Below, piece after piece: positions 13,208-25,305 of a stretch of DNA of 64,000 nt (positions within the stretch are counted from its first letter, which is position 1; the number at the start of each line of letters is the position of its first letter). The notes below the pieces were generated by a model. That model saw nothing but the letters and a program-made list of their open reading frames with translations, had not been told where the DNA came from and made no database searches. Origin of the DNA: Seiridium cupressi (Eukaryota; Ascomycota; Sordariomycetes; Amphisphaeriales; Sporocadaceae); assembly GCA_036674765.1 (NCBI GenBank), contig JARVKI010000039.1, forward strand, positions 310,001 to 374,000, read 5' to 3'. A program made the position numbers and the translations under genes.

Positions 13208-14222
13208 CTAATAGTATTTGATGTCTCTATCTCGCAAGATGCCCACATGGATGGCAAATCCGGCATTTGATTTTAGATCATCCGTGAGAGCTGACTCGGG
13301 AACACGCCATGTCCTAAAAGACTGATGAAACTCCTTGATCCACCCCTCGAATATTTCAGGGTCGCGGAGCTGCTGGGCCACAATGCAGATAGCCGGACCA
13401 CGGTTGGCACAGGCTACTTCATCCGCATCTCTAAGCCTACAGACATCCACGCAAGTCTGCACGAGAGGCCGAATCAGGGCGTCGTTATAAATGCAGTCGC
13501 AGGCAATAACGACATCAAAGCTCTTTAGAGTATCGTCAGATCCTGTCAAGTCTGTCGTGACTTCGTCTAACTCCCAATCTAGTGGAGTGAAGCCCAGACT
13601 AGTTTTCGAGATGGCAGAGGAAGTTTTCCCCTTTCGACGAGAACCAGAACTGCTCGTAGTTGTAGTGCCAATATTCTCTGCCAGATTACTCTCGACAAAC
13701 TTGGACACATAAGATTGATCACTAAGAACATATCTTGATATGGATGGAGCGAGAGCCAGACCGGTGAGGCCAGAGATGCCACAGCCTAGTTCGATCACAG
13801 TCGAGGATGCATTGAGAACACCAGACTTCCACAGAGGATTGTTGGGAGTAACGATCCAATTCGCGAACATGGGTGTTATCTTCCAAAGCACTGTGCGAGA
13901 ATCAGCAAACAGGGTTATTGTGGCGGGACATCACTTTTGCAAGCATACCGGCACCCGTGGTCCCTCCTGCGCGGTTCGACGAGAGAACCGTGGGTGACTG
14001 GTGAATGACATAGTCTTTGCCAGCAACAGTCAACTCCAGCTTGGATGCTCGCGAATCGACGAAACCCAAGTTTTGAGAGGGGATTTCTTGGCTAAATAGA
14101 AGAAACGTCTCTGGCGAGAGGGTGAGCTAGTTGTACTCTATAATCGAACTACGTGCTTCCAGCAACTTACCCTCATCTGGATCATCCACTTCAGACCCAA
14201 GTATATGCAACAGACCGTCCAT
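13208..14222 (-). CDS. rkm5: Rkm5-like protein lysine methyltransferase
   Basis: Model: complement(join(13208..13890, 13949..14110, 14171..14222)), 298 aa. Both introns (about 58-60 nt) have good donors (GTATGC, GTAAGT) and restore one frame. The N-terminal block LFSQEIPSQNLGFVDSRA and the AVLWKITPMFANWI block are typical of fungal proteins assigned to ribosomal lysine N-methyltransferase 5. Rkm5 methylates ribosomal protein uL1 in yeast. The SAM-binding motif I, VIELGCGISGL, is at residues 103-113, and an acidic post-motif FDVVIACDCIYN follows. It belongs to the METTL21-like seven-beta-strand family. Cytosolic location is expected because there is no targeting signal. The yeast substrate is only an analogy. 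Confidence 0.85.
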
Positions 14223-15535
14223 ACTGGTTTATAAGAGGGATATTCGGTGGCTTCAATATAGATTCCGCGCTATTAGTTGACTTGGCAACTCAAATAGCCA
14301 ACTCTAGACCGACTTGGCTGGGGTCGTGTGACAGGATGGCAGACATTGTGACAGAAAGGTCATATGCCAGGTTTCGGCTTGGAGGCTGGTCTGAGTATTG
14401 TTCATAACTAGGCTGAATTTTGGGCTTGGGTGATAATGAGTGAGCCGCTAGCAGCCGTCACAACTAGTTAGTGCTAGCGTCTTATTCGAAGGCAGCTTGG
14501 CTAGATGCAGTGCCTAGTAGCCAAAAAGCAGATCCTAGCCGGTCTTTCGAAATGTTCTGTTGGCAATGGATTGCTGCCAAGCTGGCATCAGTAAAATAGA
14601 ACGAGCACAGAATGTTCAAGTCAGGGGTTCATGTACGTAAGACAGTAACTGCTGCAGTCAGATTTCTATCGTGGCGCGCTAACCCTACGAAGCTACATGC
14701 AATGGACGCTGGTCTGGCGGCAGTGGCTGTCAGAGCTTGGATCTTTAGTAGCTCTCGTCGACCTAATGGCTAGTGTAGGCCTTACCCGAGAGCTCGAGCA
14801 TCTCGATCATGAGCGCGCAGTCTATATTACAGCGACGCGTGGGAGAAGCTGATGAGGATCAAGCGAAGTGGGCGAAACTCGCAACTCAGACCATGCAGGG
14901 ACAGGGTTGCATGGTCGCAGGATATCTCGGAGCGAATTGGCTTGTAAGTGACGGAAGCATCACTTGTCGGGACTCTGCATACCTTACCGTAGTTGATCCC
15001 TTTGTGACCCCTGCAGGTGCGAGCTTGGACGTTGGGGAGCAACTGGGGTTAGGTTGCCCGGGCTAAGCTGCAGCTGGCATGGCCGTTGCTCGATTGGCTC
15101 TCGGCATGTCTTGGACTGGCCGGGGTCCGTCGCTTTGGCAATTGTTTTCGTCATTTTGCCTTTGGAGCTTAGGCCAGGCGAGCAGGACAAGAGGCACCAG
15201 GCGAATTCAAGCTCAAGCGCACACCCAGAAGCCATTTCGAGGCAGTCACTAGCAACCTTCGACGGCTTGACCAATACCGCGGTGATCCCCTCACTCACAG
15301 TCACGTAGTCCGTCTTCCTGCTCTGAGGCTTCTTCCCGTCGCTGCCGTTTCCGAACTTTGGCCTGGCTACCCTTGAGCTCCCGCACCTTATCTCTCGTCC
15401 TTCCTTCGTAATTTCCATAATCTCCGAGCCTATATTATTCGGTTCCTCGCAATACTGAGTTGAGCCGGCACAACTCCCAAGCTGCATCTCCTCATCACCA
15501 GAACCTTTCTCCTCGCTGCCCTCCTCGTACTTGTC
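14223..15535. other. Intergenic with acyl-CoA synthetase leader
   Basis: Upstream regions of two divergently transcribed genes. Nothing coding is recognised. The segment at about 15420-15535 is pyrimidine-rich, as expected for a leader. Confidence 0.5.
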
Positions 15536-17638
15536 ATGTCGTGGGCAGATGCAAAGCTCAGGCACCTGACCCTTCAGCCGAAGATGTCGGCGAAGGGTCC
15601 CTTCTCCGTCGAAGTCCCTGGCGCGGAGCCAGTCGAAGGCGAGACCATCCCTCGCAGACTCCCTGTGTCAAAGGATGGCCTCATCTCCAAACCCGTGGAC
15701 AACATCTCCACTGTCTACGAGCTTGTGCGCGTGAGCGCCGAGAAATTCGGCAACGCCAAGGCAATGGGCTCGCGACGCCTCGTACGAACACACCAGGAAA
15801 CCAAGAAAGTGAAGAAAATTATCGATGGCCAGGAGCAACAAGTGGACAAGAACTGGACCTTTTTCGAGCTGAGTCCCTACGAATACATCACCTACCACGA
15901 GTACGAGAAGCTGGTCCTGAACATCGGCTCGGGTTTGCGGAAGCTGGGAATGGAGAAGGGTGATCGTGTTCACATCTTCGCGGCTACGAGTCAAAATTGG
16001 CTGGCAACCTCGCATGCCGCCGCTTCGCAATCCATGCCCATTGTCACCGCGTACGACACGCTTGGAGAGGAGGGCTTGAGACACTCCATGGTCGCAACCG
16101 GTGCCAAGGCCATCTTCCTGGATCCCCATCTGCTGCCTACCCTGGGCAACGTACTCAAGGCGGCTACCGAGGTGCGCTATGTCATTTGGAACAGCCAGAA
16201 TCAAGTCAAGGACGATCACATCAACGCCCTGAAGAGTAACTTCCCCCATATCACGGCCATCAGCTTCAAGGACCTCGAGAAGCTAGGCAAAGAGAACCCC
16301 GCCGACCCTGTGCCTCCCGCCCCCGAGGATCTCTGCTGCATCATGTACACATCCGGCTCAACCGGCACGCCCAAAGGTGTCCCGTTGAAGCACAGAAATG
16401 TGATTGCGGCCGTCGCCGGTGTCAGCGTTGTCGTACAGCCATTCATTGGACCGGGCGACGGTCTCTTGACTTATCTTCCTTTGGCCCATATTCTCGAGTT
16501 TGTCTTCGAAAACGCCTCGCTTTACTGGGGAACAACCATGGGCTACGGCAACCCCAAGACTTTATCGGATCAGTCCGTCCGCAACTGTGCTGGAGACATC
16601 CGCGAATTCAAGCCTTCGGTCCTTGTTGGCGTGCCGGCGGTCTGGGAAAACGTCAAGAAAGGCATCAGTGCCAAGGTGTCCGCCGGCTCAGCCATCGTCC
16701 AGAATATGTTTTGGGGAGCTCTGTGGGCCAAGCAGGCACTCTTGTCGGCCGGACTCCCCGGTTCCGGAATCCTTGACGCGATAGTGTTCAAGAAGATCAA
16801 GGAAGCCACAGGCGGAAGACTGAAGCTGTGCATGAATGGAGGCGGCCCTATTGCGAAGGACACGCAAAAGTTCATCTCCATGGCTATCGCGCCGATGATC
16901 AGTGGTTATGGTCTCACAGAAACTACTGCCATGGGTTGCTTGATGAACCCCCAGGAGTGGACATCGGAATCGCTGGGTGCTATGCCTGCCTGTATTGATG
17001 TCAAGCTAGTTGACTTCCCTGATGCCGGGTACTTCGCCACGAACAAGCCCAACCCACAGGGTGAGGTTTGGATCCGTGGACCTTCGGTAATGGAGGAATA
17101 CTACAAGAACGAAAAGGAGACCGCCGAAGCCATCGCAGAAGGCGGATGGTTCAAGACTGGCGATGTGGGCGAGTGGGATGAACATGGCCATCTGAAGTTG
17201 ATCGACCGCAAGAAGAACCTGGTCAAGACGTTGAACGGCGAGTATATCGCCCTAGAGAAACTCGAGTCCATCTACCGGTCAGCCTCTGTCGTTGGAAACA
17301 TCTGTGTTTACGCCGATGATTCCAAGGCCAAGCCAATCGCCATCATTGTGCCTATGGAGCCGGCCCTGAAGAAGATCGCGGCTTCGGTCAACGTTCCTGA
17401 GACGAGTTTGGAGGAGATGGTCCATAGCAAGAAGCTGCAGAGTGCTGTGCTCAAGGAGCTCCAGAATGCTGGACGCCAAGGAGGCCTATCGGGCATCGAG
17501 ATCATTGATGGTGTGGTGGTCTCGGACGAGGAGTGGACGCCGCAAAACGGTCTTGTGACCGCTGCGCAAAAGCTCAATCGCAAGGGCATATTGGCCAAGT
17601 ACCAGAAGGAAGTGGCCGAGGCTTACGGATCGTCGTAA
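15536..17638 (+). CDS. Long-chain acyl-CoA synthetase (Faa1/Faa4 type)
   Basis: A single exon of 700 codons, no introns. It activates long-chain fatty acids to acyl-CoA with ATP, feeding lipid synthesis and beta-oxidation. The ANL-superfamily signature YTSGSTGTPKG is at residues 271-281. The adenine-binding block ISGYGLTETTA is near 451-461, and the hinge/C-terminal motifs GWFKTGDVGEWDEHGHLKLIDRKK and LNGEYIALEKLE follow. N-terminal GETIPRR is typical of the fungal Faa branch. The length matches Faa1/Faa4 (about 700 aa). Two starts are possible: 15536 (MSWADAKLR) and an in-frame ATG at 15584 (MSAKGPFSVEV). The second fits the family N-terminus better. Confidence 0.95.
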   Translation: MSWADAKLRHLTLQPKMSAKGPFSVEVPGAEPVEGETIPRRLPVSKDGLISKPVDNISTVYELVRVSAEKFGNAKAMGSRRLVRTHQETKKVKKIIDGQEQQVDKNWTFFELSPYEYITYHEYEKLVLNIGSGLRKLGMEKGDRVHIFAATSQNWLATSHAAASQSMPIVTAYDTLGEEGLRHSMVATGAKAIFLDPHLLPTLGNVLKAATEVRYVIWNSQNQVKDDHINALKSNFPHITAISFKDLEKLGKENPADPVPPAPEDLCCIMYTSGSTGTPKGVPLKHRNVIAAVAGVSVVVQPFIGPGDGLLTYLPLAHILEFVFENASLYWGTTMGYGNPKTLSDQSVRNCAGDIREFKPSVLVGVPAVWENVKKGISAKVSAGSAIVQNMFWGALWAKQALLSAGLPGSGILDAIVFKKIKEATGGRLKLCMNGGGPIAKDTQKFISMAIAPMISGYGLTETTAMGCLMNPQEWTSESLGAMPACIDVKLVDFPDAGYFATNKPNPQGEVWIRGPSVMEEYYKNEKETAEAIAEGGWFKTGDVGEWDEHGHLKLIDRKKNLVKTLNGEYIALEKLESIYRSASVVGNICVYADDSKAKPIAIIVPMEPALKKIAASVNVPETSLEEMVHSKKLQSAVLKELQNAGRQGGLSGIEIIDGVVVSDEEWTPQNGLVTAAQKLNRKGILAKYQKEVAEAYGSS

Positions 17639-18324
17639 GCGGAAAAGATGGCCTCGTATAATTGGTGAGGGATGTAGTAATGTCACTTGTTGCGCAGGTT
17701 TGTTGACTGCTTTTTGAGGGGATCACAAAATTGTTGGTCGCGTTATTTCCTTTTAGCCAGGGCGAAGACTTCAGGATTGCGCGGAAGGGCCTGTTTTGTA
17801 TATATAATATACCTTATGTAGTAACTCCTACTCCCTCTACTGATGTGGTGTATTATTCGAGTTCACAAGGCTTTCAATAAGGTGCAAGTTGCGCTGCGTC
17901 GATAGCTACATGTAACCGCATATTCCATGTGCAAGAATCGCCTCGTTCTCACCGTCGATTAGTTGTGTCCACTGAGTTAGATGCGATTCGAAATGTTGGA
18001 GGTATTGCAGTCTTGGAAAAGAAATGCTGCAAGCGACGGTCAAAGGAGATCTAATTGTGTCTTCAATGCGTTTTAATTTCAAAGTAGGAACAAAACAGGA
18101 GAAGCCGCCCAAGGAAAGGGATCAGCTAGCACCATCCATCTGCCCGATCATACTTCCTTCCGCAGCTCCAGGCCATTCCTTCTTTTTTTTTGCCACGCAA
18201 AAGCTCCAATACGTCGCACATGCATACCGGAGCAGCATGACCTTAATCATCGACCGTCTTCAATGGCATCATTTGTGCCCGCTGTGTACTGTCCTGATCT
18301 CCTCCCGGTGGCTGTAGGGTCCGA
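17639..18324. other. Intergenic, convergent 3' flanks
   Basis: Between the acyl-CoA synthetase and NCS-1 genes, which end towards each other. It has TATATAATATA-type 3' flank sequence near 17800 and a short T-run near 18184. No gene is seen. Confidence 0.5.
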
Positions 18325-19201
18325 TTATACCAATCCATCGTACAGAGACAGGGCAGAGACAATGGTCTCGTCGCGCTTACTTCCCTCCTTGAACTCTTCC
18401 ATATCTAAGCTCCCGTTCTCGTCCTTGTCCATCATGCGGAAAATCTTCTTGACGCGCTTCTCCGGTGTATCCTCATCCTCTGGCAGTTTAACCATTGAGC
18501 CGACCTGCGGGTATTATTAATAATTCATTTCTCGAGAACCAGCACTCGGAAAGGCTTACCATCTTGTAGATAGCCTCCACAATCTTGAGCATCTCATCGT
18601 AGCTGATCTTGCCATCCCCGTCGATATCGTACAGCTGGAAAGCCCAGTCGAGCTTGTCCTCCATCTTCCCGCGGCTCGTAACGCTTAGCGCGCAGATGAA
18701 TTCTTTAAAATCGATCGATCCGGATTTGTCGCTATCAAACACGTTGAAAACATAATCTGCAAACGATGACGGGTCACCGAAGGGGAAGAACTGGCGGTAG
18801 ATTTTTTGAAATTCCTCCTTGGTAAGCATGCCTGAGGGGCAGTCTTTCAGGAAACCTGGGAGGGGATGTCAGCGACGAACGCGAGTGTCGCTCTACAACG
18901 GACTGTCCCTTCTCACCCTTGTACCATTGCTGCAATTCCTTCTTATCGAAATGTGTCGACTTCTGTAATTCGGCAAGCTGCTCTTGCGACAGCTTGGACT
19001 GTCTGGATGGAACATGTCAGACACAGTGATTCTATCGGCGGGGTTCGTGGATGTGCAAATGGGGAAGTGTGCCGGTGTTCGCATGCCGCCGCCGCAAGTA
19101 CCAGCTTGGTTACCTATCATGGCACGTACAAGCCGCAATGCAAAGCGCGCAGGGAGTCGACGCAAAGGAAAAGGCGATCAGTGTACTCACGATTTACCCA
19201 T
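18325..19201 (-). CDS. ncs1: Neuronal calcium sensor 1 / frequenin
   Basis: Model: complement(join(18325..18504, 18560..18855, 18917..19002, 19191..19201)), 190 aa, exactly the usual NCS-1 length. The first exon is 11 nt. MGKSQSKLS is an N-myristoylation signal. Four EF-hand regions are present. The first is degenerate (KDCPSG), as in all NCS-1 proteins. The next three carry full loops: [24 protein letters not shown] and [12 protein letters not shown]. In fungi NCS-1 binds calcium, associates with membranes and regulates phosphatidylinositol 4-kinase Pik1 and calcium tolerance. The sequence is highly conserved and the call is secure. The only unusual detail is the tiny first coding exon followed by a 188-nt intron. 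Confidence 0.97.
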
Positions 19202-20823
19202 GCTGCTCTGAGCGGGTTGTGCCGGTGCGCAGTGGTGTGCGGTCTAGATCGGCGAATATATCAGTCGCCTAAGTTATGGTGGTTTCGTATGTACCGGAAG
19301 GAGAGGGAGAGGTCGTTTGCACCCTTGACGTCGCAGTTGAGGGTGCCTCGGCGCAGCGTGAGAGCGACACTTCCGGTAGTGACCCACGTTTCGCCCTGCA
19401 ATCGGATTCCCGGTCAGAAGCCTAGGTAAAGAGTCTGATGCTTCGCGGTTGATGTGGATTTCCCCGTATGATGAGCGGACGAAGTGCAGTGGGCGCCGAA
19501 TGTCTAGTCAACAGTCCGAGCAGGGCACAAACAAGCGAGGCCTTGCGCTGTTAGTTGTGGTGCAAGCCCCGAAATTGGCGCTTGATTGTAAATCACGAGC
19601 GGGGATGGAGATCAGTCCCACGTAGTTCGGTGCTCTCTTTGGGATCGTTGCAAGTCGGTGTTTGGGGAGAGTAGACTGGTAGAGGGGAAGCCGGGAATGT
19701 GTTGCACGATGTTTCCTTGATTCAAGTTCTGGAGGGGCAGAGGTAGCGTAGCAGGTGGTGGAGGCGGCGAAACGCTTGCGGCTGATGATGTAGTGGTGGT
19801 ACGTAGCGAAAGCGACGGTCCAGCGGTGTCTTGTTATTTAGTGTAGGTAGAGCATAACTCTCAATGTAGGAACCCGCACGGGGGGTTATGGTTTTTCCTA
19901 TGGCAACCTAAAACCGCAGCACATTACCCGGGGAGTCGATGGTAGTTAGTGGGAATACCGCAAGCGAAATGCAGCTGGGTTCATGGAGGGAGCCTGAGCC
20001 CTGTCCGAGCTTTCATTCAATGTCGAATCCGTCTGATACCTGCGAGGCCATCAAACCCAAGTCACACACTGACTGAACCATTGGAGGGGTTTCGCGACCC
20101 CTCGTTGATGACAGTGCAAAGCGGCTCGACCACCAATCAACGCGCTCGCGCCGCTGACATAATGGGGGGCGGTGCAAGATCCCGCCATCACCCATTCTGC
20201 TTAGCGGCACTGTTAGTGTCATAGCAACATGGACGTTTCGGCCAAAGTCCAGCTCTTGGCTACCATTCACTTGCCTTTTCAGTATGGATAATTCGACAAC
20301 CTTGCGCGGCCTTTCGTCCGAGATCGATAAGCTTCACCAAGCTTCTCTACTGTCCTCTACCAAGCTGCTTGGCCACGCGCAGCTGGGAACTTTGTGCTTA
20401 GTGATCTTGTGATGTATCATGCATGCATGTCCTTATTCTTGCATTGTATTGTCTGTCGGTCTTCTCGGATCATGCTTGACTAGTAGCCAATACGACGTCA
20501 TATCTTGAGCTTATATTGATACCGTCCAGTGCATAGAAGCTTTGTTGGGAAGAACAGCTCAACGCCTCATTGCCAATGCAGCGAAGGGCATTTTAACCTC
20601 AGATGCAACAACCTTCCTAACGCTCTAGACGACTTGACCAGTGTCGCGGGCCTGTAGGCCGCTGTTTGCACGCCGTCCTTGTATATCATTGGAAAAGAGG
20701 GACTATACGTCATATTCGGTCCATTCTAGTGTAGACGATTTTAACTACATTCCATATACTTGGTCCACCAAGTTCAACCCCTGCCGTTACGAAATTACGA
20801 AAACCGATCCCCGGTCAACCGTA
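19202..20823. other. Intergenic, 1.6 kb, no gene recognised
   Basis: Upstream region of ncs1 and 3' flank of the hemerythrin-like gene. Open frames are short and unsupported. No RNA gene is seen. Confidence 0.5.
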
Positions 20824-21775
20824 TTATCCTTCATTAAGACCCCAAGGTAGCCATCGCCCCCTTCTATACTCAGTAGCAGATCTTCTGGTAACTTGCACTC
20901 GTGCAAATGGCAATTCTTGGGGTGTGCCATTCACATCTATCGGACCGAATCTCCGCCAGTTCTTGTGCTGTGGGACGAAGTAGTACCTGAACAGCATCTT
21001 CGCAATACAAGGCATCGCGGGCCACGACACTACGCCTTCTTCAAAATTCGGGTCGTGGCAGGACAGGCAGAAAGGCATCATGATGGCCTAGAAAAGCGTC
21101 AGTCCCGGCACCCACTTTGCACGCCGGATCTCCGACTCACCTTCGCTTGCGGGTCCGATGAAGCCATTTTGATGATCTCGGCAGACTTCTTCTGCCAATA
21201 GCCTGCCCAGTCCGCCTGCTCCGAGTATTGCTTCAAGCTGAGTAGAGTTGGGATCTCCTCGACTAGGTGCTGATGCAAAGTCGGCCCAAATGATTCTATG
21301 ATCCCCCTGAATTTGTGTCCGTCATACTGAGTCCTTCCAGACTTGACTTCCTCTACATACGCCTCGTACTGCTTGACTCCCTCGTGGAAAGCATCATGTT
21401 GCGCAGTATTGCCGGCCATCAGCCCCGTCACTCCAGTCTTTTGCTCAATATCGGGGAAAACACTGTCCTCTTCTCCCTTGTGGTGTTCGTGCACGAACTT
21501 TCCCCAGACAGAGCAGTATCCCAGGAAATCGGGGATATCCTGGGGGGATTTCGCGATGTTGATGCATTGCAGGTAGGTGGCGTTGATACTGCGTATCAGA
21601 CAGTTGTGGATGACGATCATCTCGTCCACCATTGGCTGGATGCTGGTTTTTGATTCCTCCTTAACCCTGTTAGGCGGAAATATTTCTAGTATATTGGAGG
21701 ATCGCTCACCTTGGCTCCATTTTCTAGGAAGCTAATCAGTGGCCACGGGCCCATCTTCAAAGACTGCTCGCTCAT
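20824..21775 (-). CDS. Hemerythrin-like HHE domain protein
   Basis: Model: complement(join(20824..21087, 21141..21659, 21710..21775)), 282 aa. The 50-nt first intron ends CCTAACAGGGTTAAG. The nearer AG would put a stop in frame, so the second AG is used. Conserved metal-ligand regions are visible: HNCLIRSINA, FVHEHHKGEEDSVFP (HxxE-type), NTAQHDAFHEG and LHQHLVEEIPTL. These match the four-helix HHE cation-binding fold that holds a di-iron centre. Fungal relatives are soluble proteins of unknown physiological role, possibly oxygen, NO or iron handling. The C-terminal exon adds a CLSCHDP segment and FRYYFVPQHKNWRRFGP, as in many fungal homologues. No signal peptide is visible. A second Met (MGPWPLISF) could be the real start. 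Confidence 0.85.
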
Positions 21776-22681
21776 GTTCACAAATCAAATGCACTTCTCT
21801 TGGCGACCGGCTGATACAACGGCCAAAGTTTATCGAGGGGGGAAAAATAAAAATAAAAATAAAAAGACTCAACAGGAACCAGAGCCTCATATACCATTTC
21901 TCCCAAATCCATGTGCTGACTGACAACCAATGTGTGGGCCCTCTAGCTGCCGGCACCCCTGAGAGCTGAACTTGGGCTGACAGGTCTCCTGCCAATCAGA
22001 TTGGCTTCCAAAATACTCTTGTCAGCACTATCTTTGAACAACTATATACGACAAGGGGCATGATAAGCGATATCACAGCCTTGCATGCTTTGTTAATAAT
22101 AGACGGAAATAGAACGGCGATTCTGTTCCTTTTTCTGGTTGGGTGCTAGCTATAGTAGAATCAAAAACTTTCAGAGATAAAAAGCATTAGAAGCCACTGA
22201 GTCTCATGCTGGAAATACACCAAACGTGTTATGTGATCTTTGAATCCCAAACCACCTGTCGTAAACTATTCTACATTCGCGTAACGCCTTATGGTCAGTA
22301 TACTGCTTCCCTCAACAACTCATAGTTACACTCAGGCTATTGGCACAAAGACATTTCTGGAGACGTATATATTCTCAAACAAAATGATATCTAACATGGA
22401 AACAATCCACAATGCTGCCAACAACGCTCATCAAATGTTGCTTGTCCACAGATGGGAGAGTGTGCCCATAATCACATTCCGATGCCTGAACCAACGCCTT
22501 CAAAAACAAAGCCGTTTCGTCAAATGCGTCATGAGCTCCCTGTGCAGTGCCATGTCCCGTCATCACTCCACCCAGACCCTTTCCAACCATTAGAGCCAGA
22601 GCCGAAGCTTATAGTTAGACAGGCAGCTAGCTATTACTCCAATAAACCAGACTTTCGATCCCTGTTTCTGTCGAGACAGGC
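21776..22681. other. Intergenic
   Basis: Upstream region of the hemerythrin gene and 3' flank of CDC45. It contains an A5T microsatellite (separate entry). Nothing else is recognised. Confidence 0.5.
21843..21865 (+). repeat. (A5T)n microsatellite
   Basis: Three and a half copies of AAAAAT in the upstream region of the hemerythrin-like gene. Confidence 0.8.
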
Positions 22682-25305
22682 CTAACCAACAACAGCCTTT
22701 GCGCTCAAGCTCTCCAAGAAACCCTGGAGATCATCCTTCCGCACTTCGACAACGCAGTGTTCGAAGCTGTCGATACGGACTCTCGCATTCGTCTCGGACA
22801 CGACGCCTTGGAATGCGTTGCCAAATTTGTTGAGACCATAGCCCTTCTTCTTGCGCTCTTCCAATTCCTCGTCCCCGTCTTCGGAGTCAGAGTCAGAGTC
22901 ACTTCCCTCAGATTCTGTTTCGTCGTCGTCCTCATCCTCGTCGTCTTCACCGCGTTGCGCACGCTTCGCTGTCTTCTTCTGTTCCTTTATCTTCCGTCGG
23001 GCTTCACGCTCTTTCTTCTTTTCCTCCCGCCTCGCAGCTTTCTCTTTGGCATCCTCTCGATCCAGGAAAGCCAGATCAGGGCCGCCGCCTCCTCCAGTGC
23101 CCACCACTACGTAGACACCCCTTTTTTCATTCAAGCTAGCGACTACTAGGGGAGTGCCGCGACCGCCGTGACCTAGTTTGCCCTTGTCATCCCGTTCTTG
23201 CTCTGAGAGCGCCTCACCAATCCATAGCGCTAGTTTCGTAAGCGCAGCTGGATGCGTAAATAGCGGCACATCAGGTCCATCCTTGATGACGCACATGCGG
23301 AAGGCGTTGAGGTGTTTAATCTGCCTCTTGCCGATAAGACTTGTGCCCGTGCGGAAGATGGCTCGATGCAGATACTGCGCAGTTGGGAGACCGGCTTTCA
23401 GCGCATCGATGTTTTCGAGAGCGTCATAGGCTTCCCAGAATCGAGAGACCCATTCTTGCGTTTCTTCCTGGCCGTCGTCATCTATTGGGTCGAGGATTTG
23501 AGAGGAAAAGGAGCGATTGGATTCGCCATGGACCGAGGGTGCATTACGCCCGACCTCGAGAAGGGCACCGATCACGACCCCCACGTCTTGCGCAGACAGT
23601 GTAGCGCGCCAGCCCCAGCTTCTTACAAACCCCCAGCCGTCCTTGGCACCGCCGCGATCACGACCATCGGTCTCGGCGCCAGGGACCATGTCGTCCAAGT
23701 TGTAGAGCGAGGCGTACTTGAGGAGTTTAGTCCGGAGTTCTTTCTTGAGCATCATGTCCATGTGGGTATAGCTCTGCTTGCACTGCACAAGACTGACACC
23801 CATCTTCGCCAGAAGCTTGTGTAAACGCTTGAGGCCAGTTTCGCTCCAGATACGGAGCTTCGCAAATAGGTAGGGCGAGTGCAACATGCTATCATACAGG
23901 GACCAATGTCTGATCAGAAGAAACCTCGGCTCGGGCGATAGCCTGATAGAGGTATCTTCTGGACTCCGCGCAGTCGTAGGTATTATACCCGAGTTCTCCG
24001 CTTGGACAACCCGGCCATTCTGAGGTTGAAGTTCTGGTGGATTAAGTCGCCGTACCTCGTCGCGTAATAGTTGCCGTATCCTTGCACCGCGAACGCCCAT
24101 CCATCCTTTTGCTGGTGTCGCGTCAGAACCCCTAACGGACACTGCCAGACCTCCAGACGAGCGACCGTAAAGTTCCATAGATGTGACGCCAACAATAGTT
24201 AGCCATAGAAGATCATTGTCTTCCCGGCCAAGTTCTGAGGCTAATGAGTAGATCATTGCAGAAACAGGCTCTGAGTATGAAGCGCCCAGTCGATAGTAGT
24301 CCCGTAGAGTATTCTCATGTTGCTGCTTCATTCGTAACAGCTTCCTCCGCAAGGTACGAGTCGAAGGGCCTTTCGGAGGCTGCGCGGCCGAAGGGGGATC
24401 TTCTGCATCGTCTGAGGTGATTATCTCTGGGACTCGTAGCGACATTAACCCTCGTGGTGCTGGTCGTGGGGAGTCGGGGATGGGTGTTGACTGTGACAGC
24501 TATTAGGGCATTTCTCGCCATGAACCACCACCACATAACTTACTGAGTTGCTCCGCCGTCTCTGCCTCGGCCGATCGTCATCCTCATCACTACTCTCATC
24601 TCGGTCTGACCAAGATTTTCTCTTCTGCCCAGGTCTTGGGCGCGCGTCTTCTTCACCTTCCGACTCCGAATCGCTGTCGCCGTAGAGGTCGCCATCTTCC
24701 TCGTCAATGTCTGGCATGTCCACCAGGGCGAGATACGCGTTCTGTTCAGCCACAAGACCTTCTGCGACATCGCCGTCATCGAAGACTATGATACCACCCT
24801 TCCCGGGCTTATATGCTCGGCCAATGCGTCCTGATGTCACGCCCTCCGGAGATCGCGCCTGATAGCTCGACAGGCCGTCCCTCTCGGGCTCCAACGGGTA
24901 TCCTCCAAAGACATTGCTCAGATTCCAAGGCCGATGAGCATCAAACACCCAGACTTCCACACCACCAAAGCTTGATTCCTCGCCTTCAACCTCAAGGCCT
25001 AGGATTGTCCCCATGTCCACCATACCACCAACGCCCAGACAAATAACAACGCCTCCGCTGCCACCACGCGTCTCCATCATGGGAGCGACAAGCTCCTGCC
25101 CGGCGCGTTCAAGATCGCCATATCCGGAGACGGGGTGGATCTTGTGTGGTATGTAGTCGTGCTTGAGCAGGCGGGTGAGGATGCGACAGGCGCAAAGAGC
25201 ATCGGGTTCGAGGGCGGCAAGAATAAGCACAGGCGGTGATAGAGGATGGCGGGTGTTCTGGAGATGGACGTAGAGTTTCGATATCAACTCGCGTGGAAGA
25301 TACAT
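22682..25305 (-). CDS. cdc45: Cdc45 DNA replication initiation factor
   Basis: Model: complement(join(22682..24490, 24544..25305)), 856 aa, with one 53-nt intron. Cdc45 is part of the CMG helicase with Mcm2-7 and GINS and acts at replication forks. The N-terminus MYLPRELISKLYVHLQ, the RILTRLLKHDYIPHKIHPVSGYGDLE block (DHH-like fold) and VWVFDAHRPWNLSNVF are diagnostic. An acidic linker and a basic stretch (GQKRKSWSD, PRQRRRSNS) follow as a probable nuclear signal. The C-terminal half has LAKMGVSLVQCKQSYTHMD and the QYLHRAIFRTGTSLI block. Near the C-terminus is a second charged insert (Lys/Arg/Glu then Asp/Glu-rich), larger than in yeast. The promoter carries ACGCG elements (separate entry). 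Confidence 0.97.

Noticed and set aside
14984..15565. 193-codon minus-strand frame upstream of the acyl-CoA synthetase
   Set aside because: No motif, low-complexity composition, and it overlaps the synthetase leader and start.
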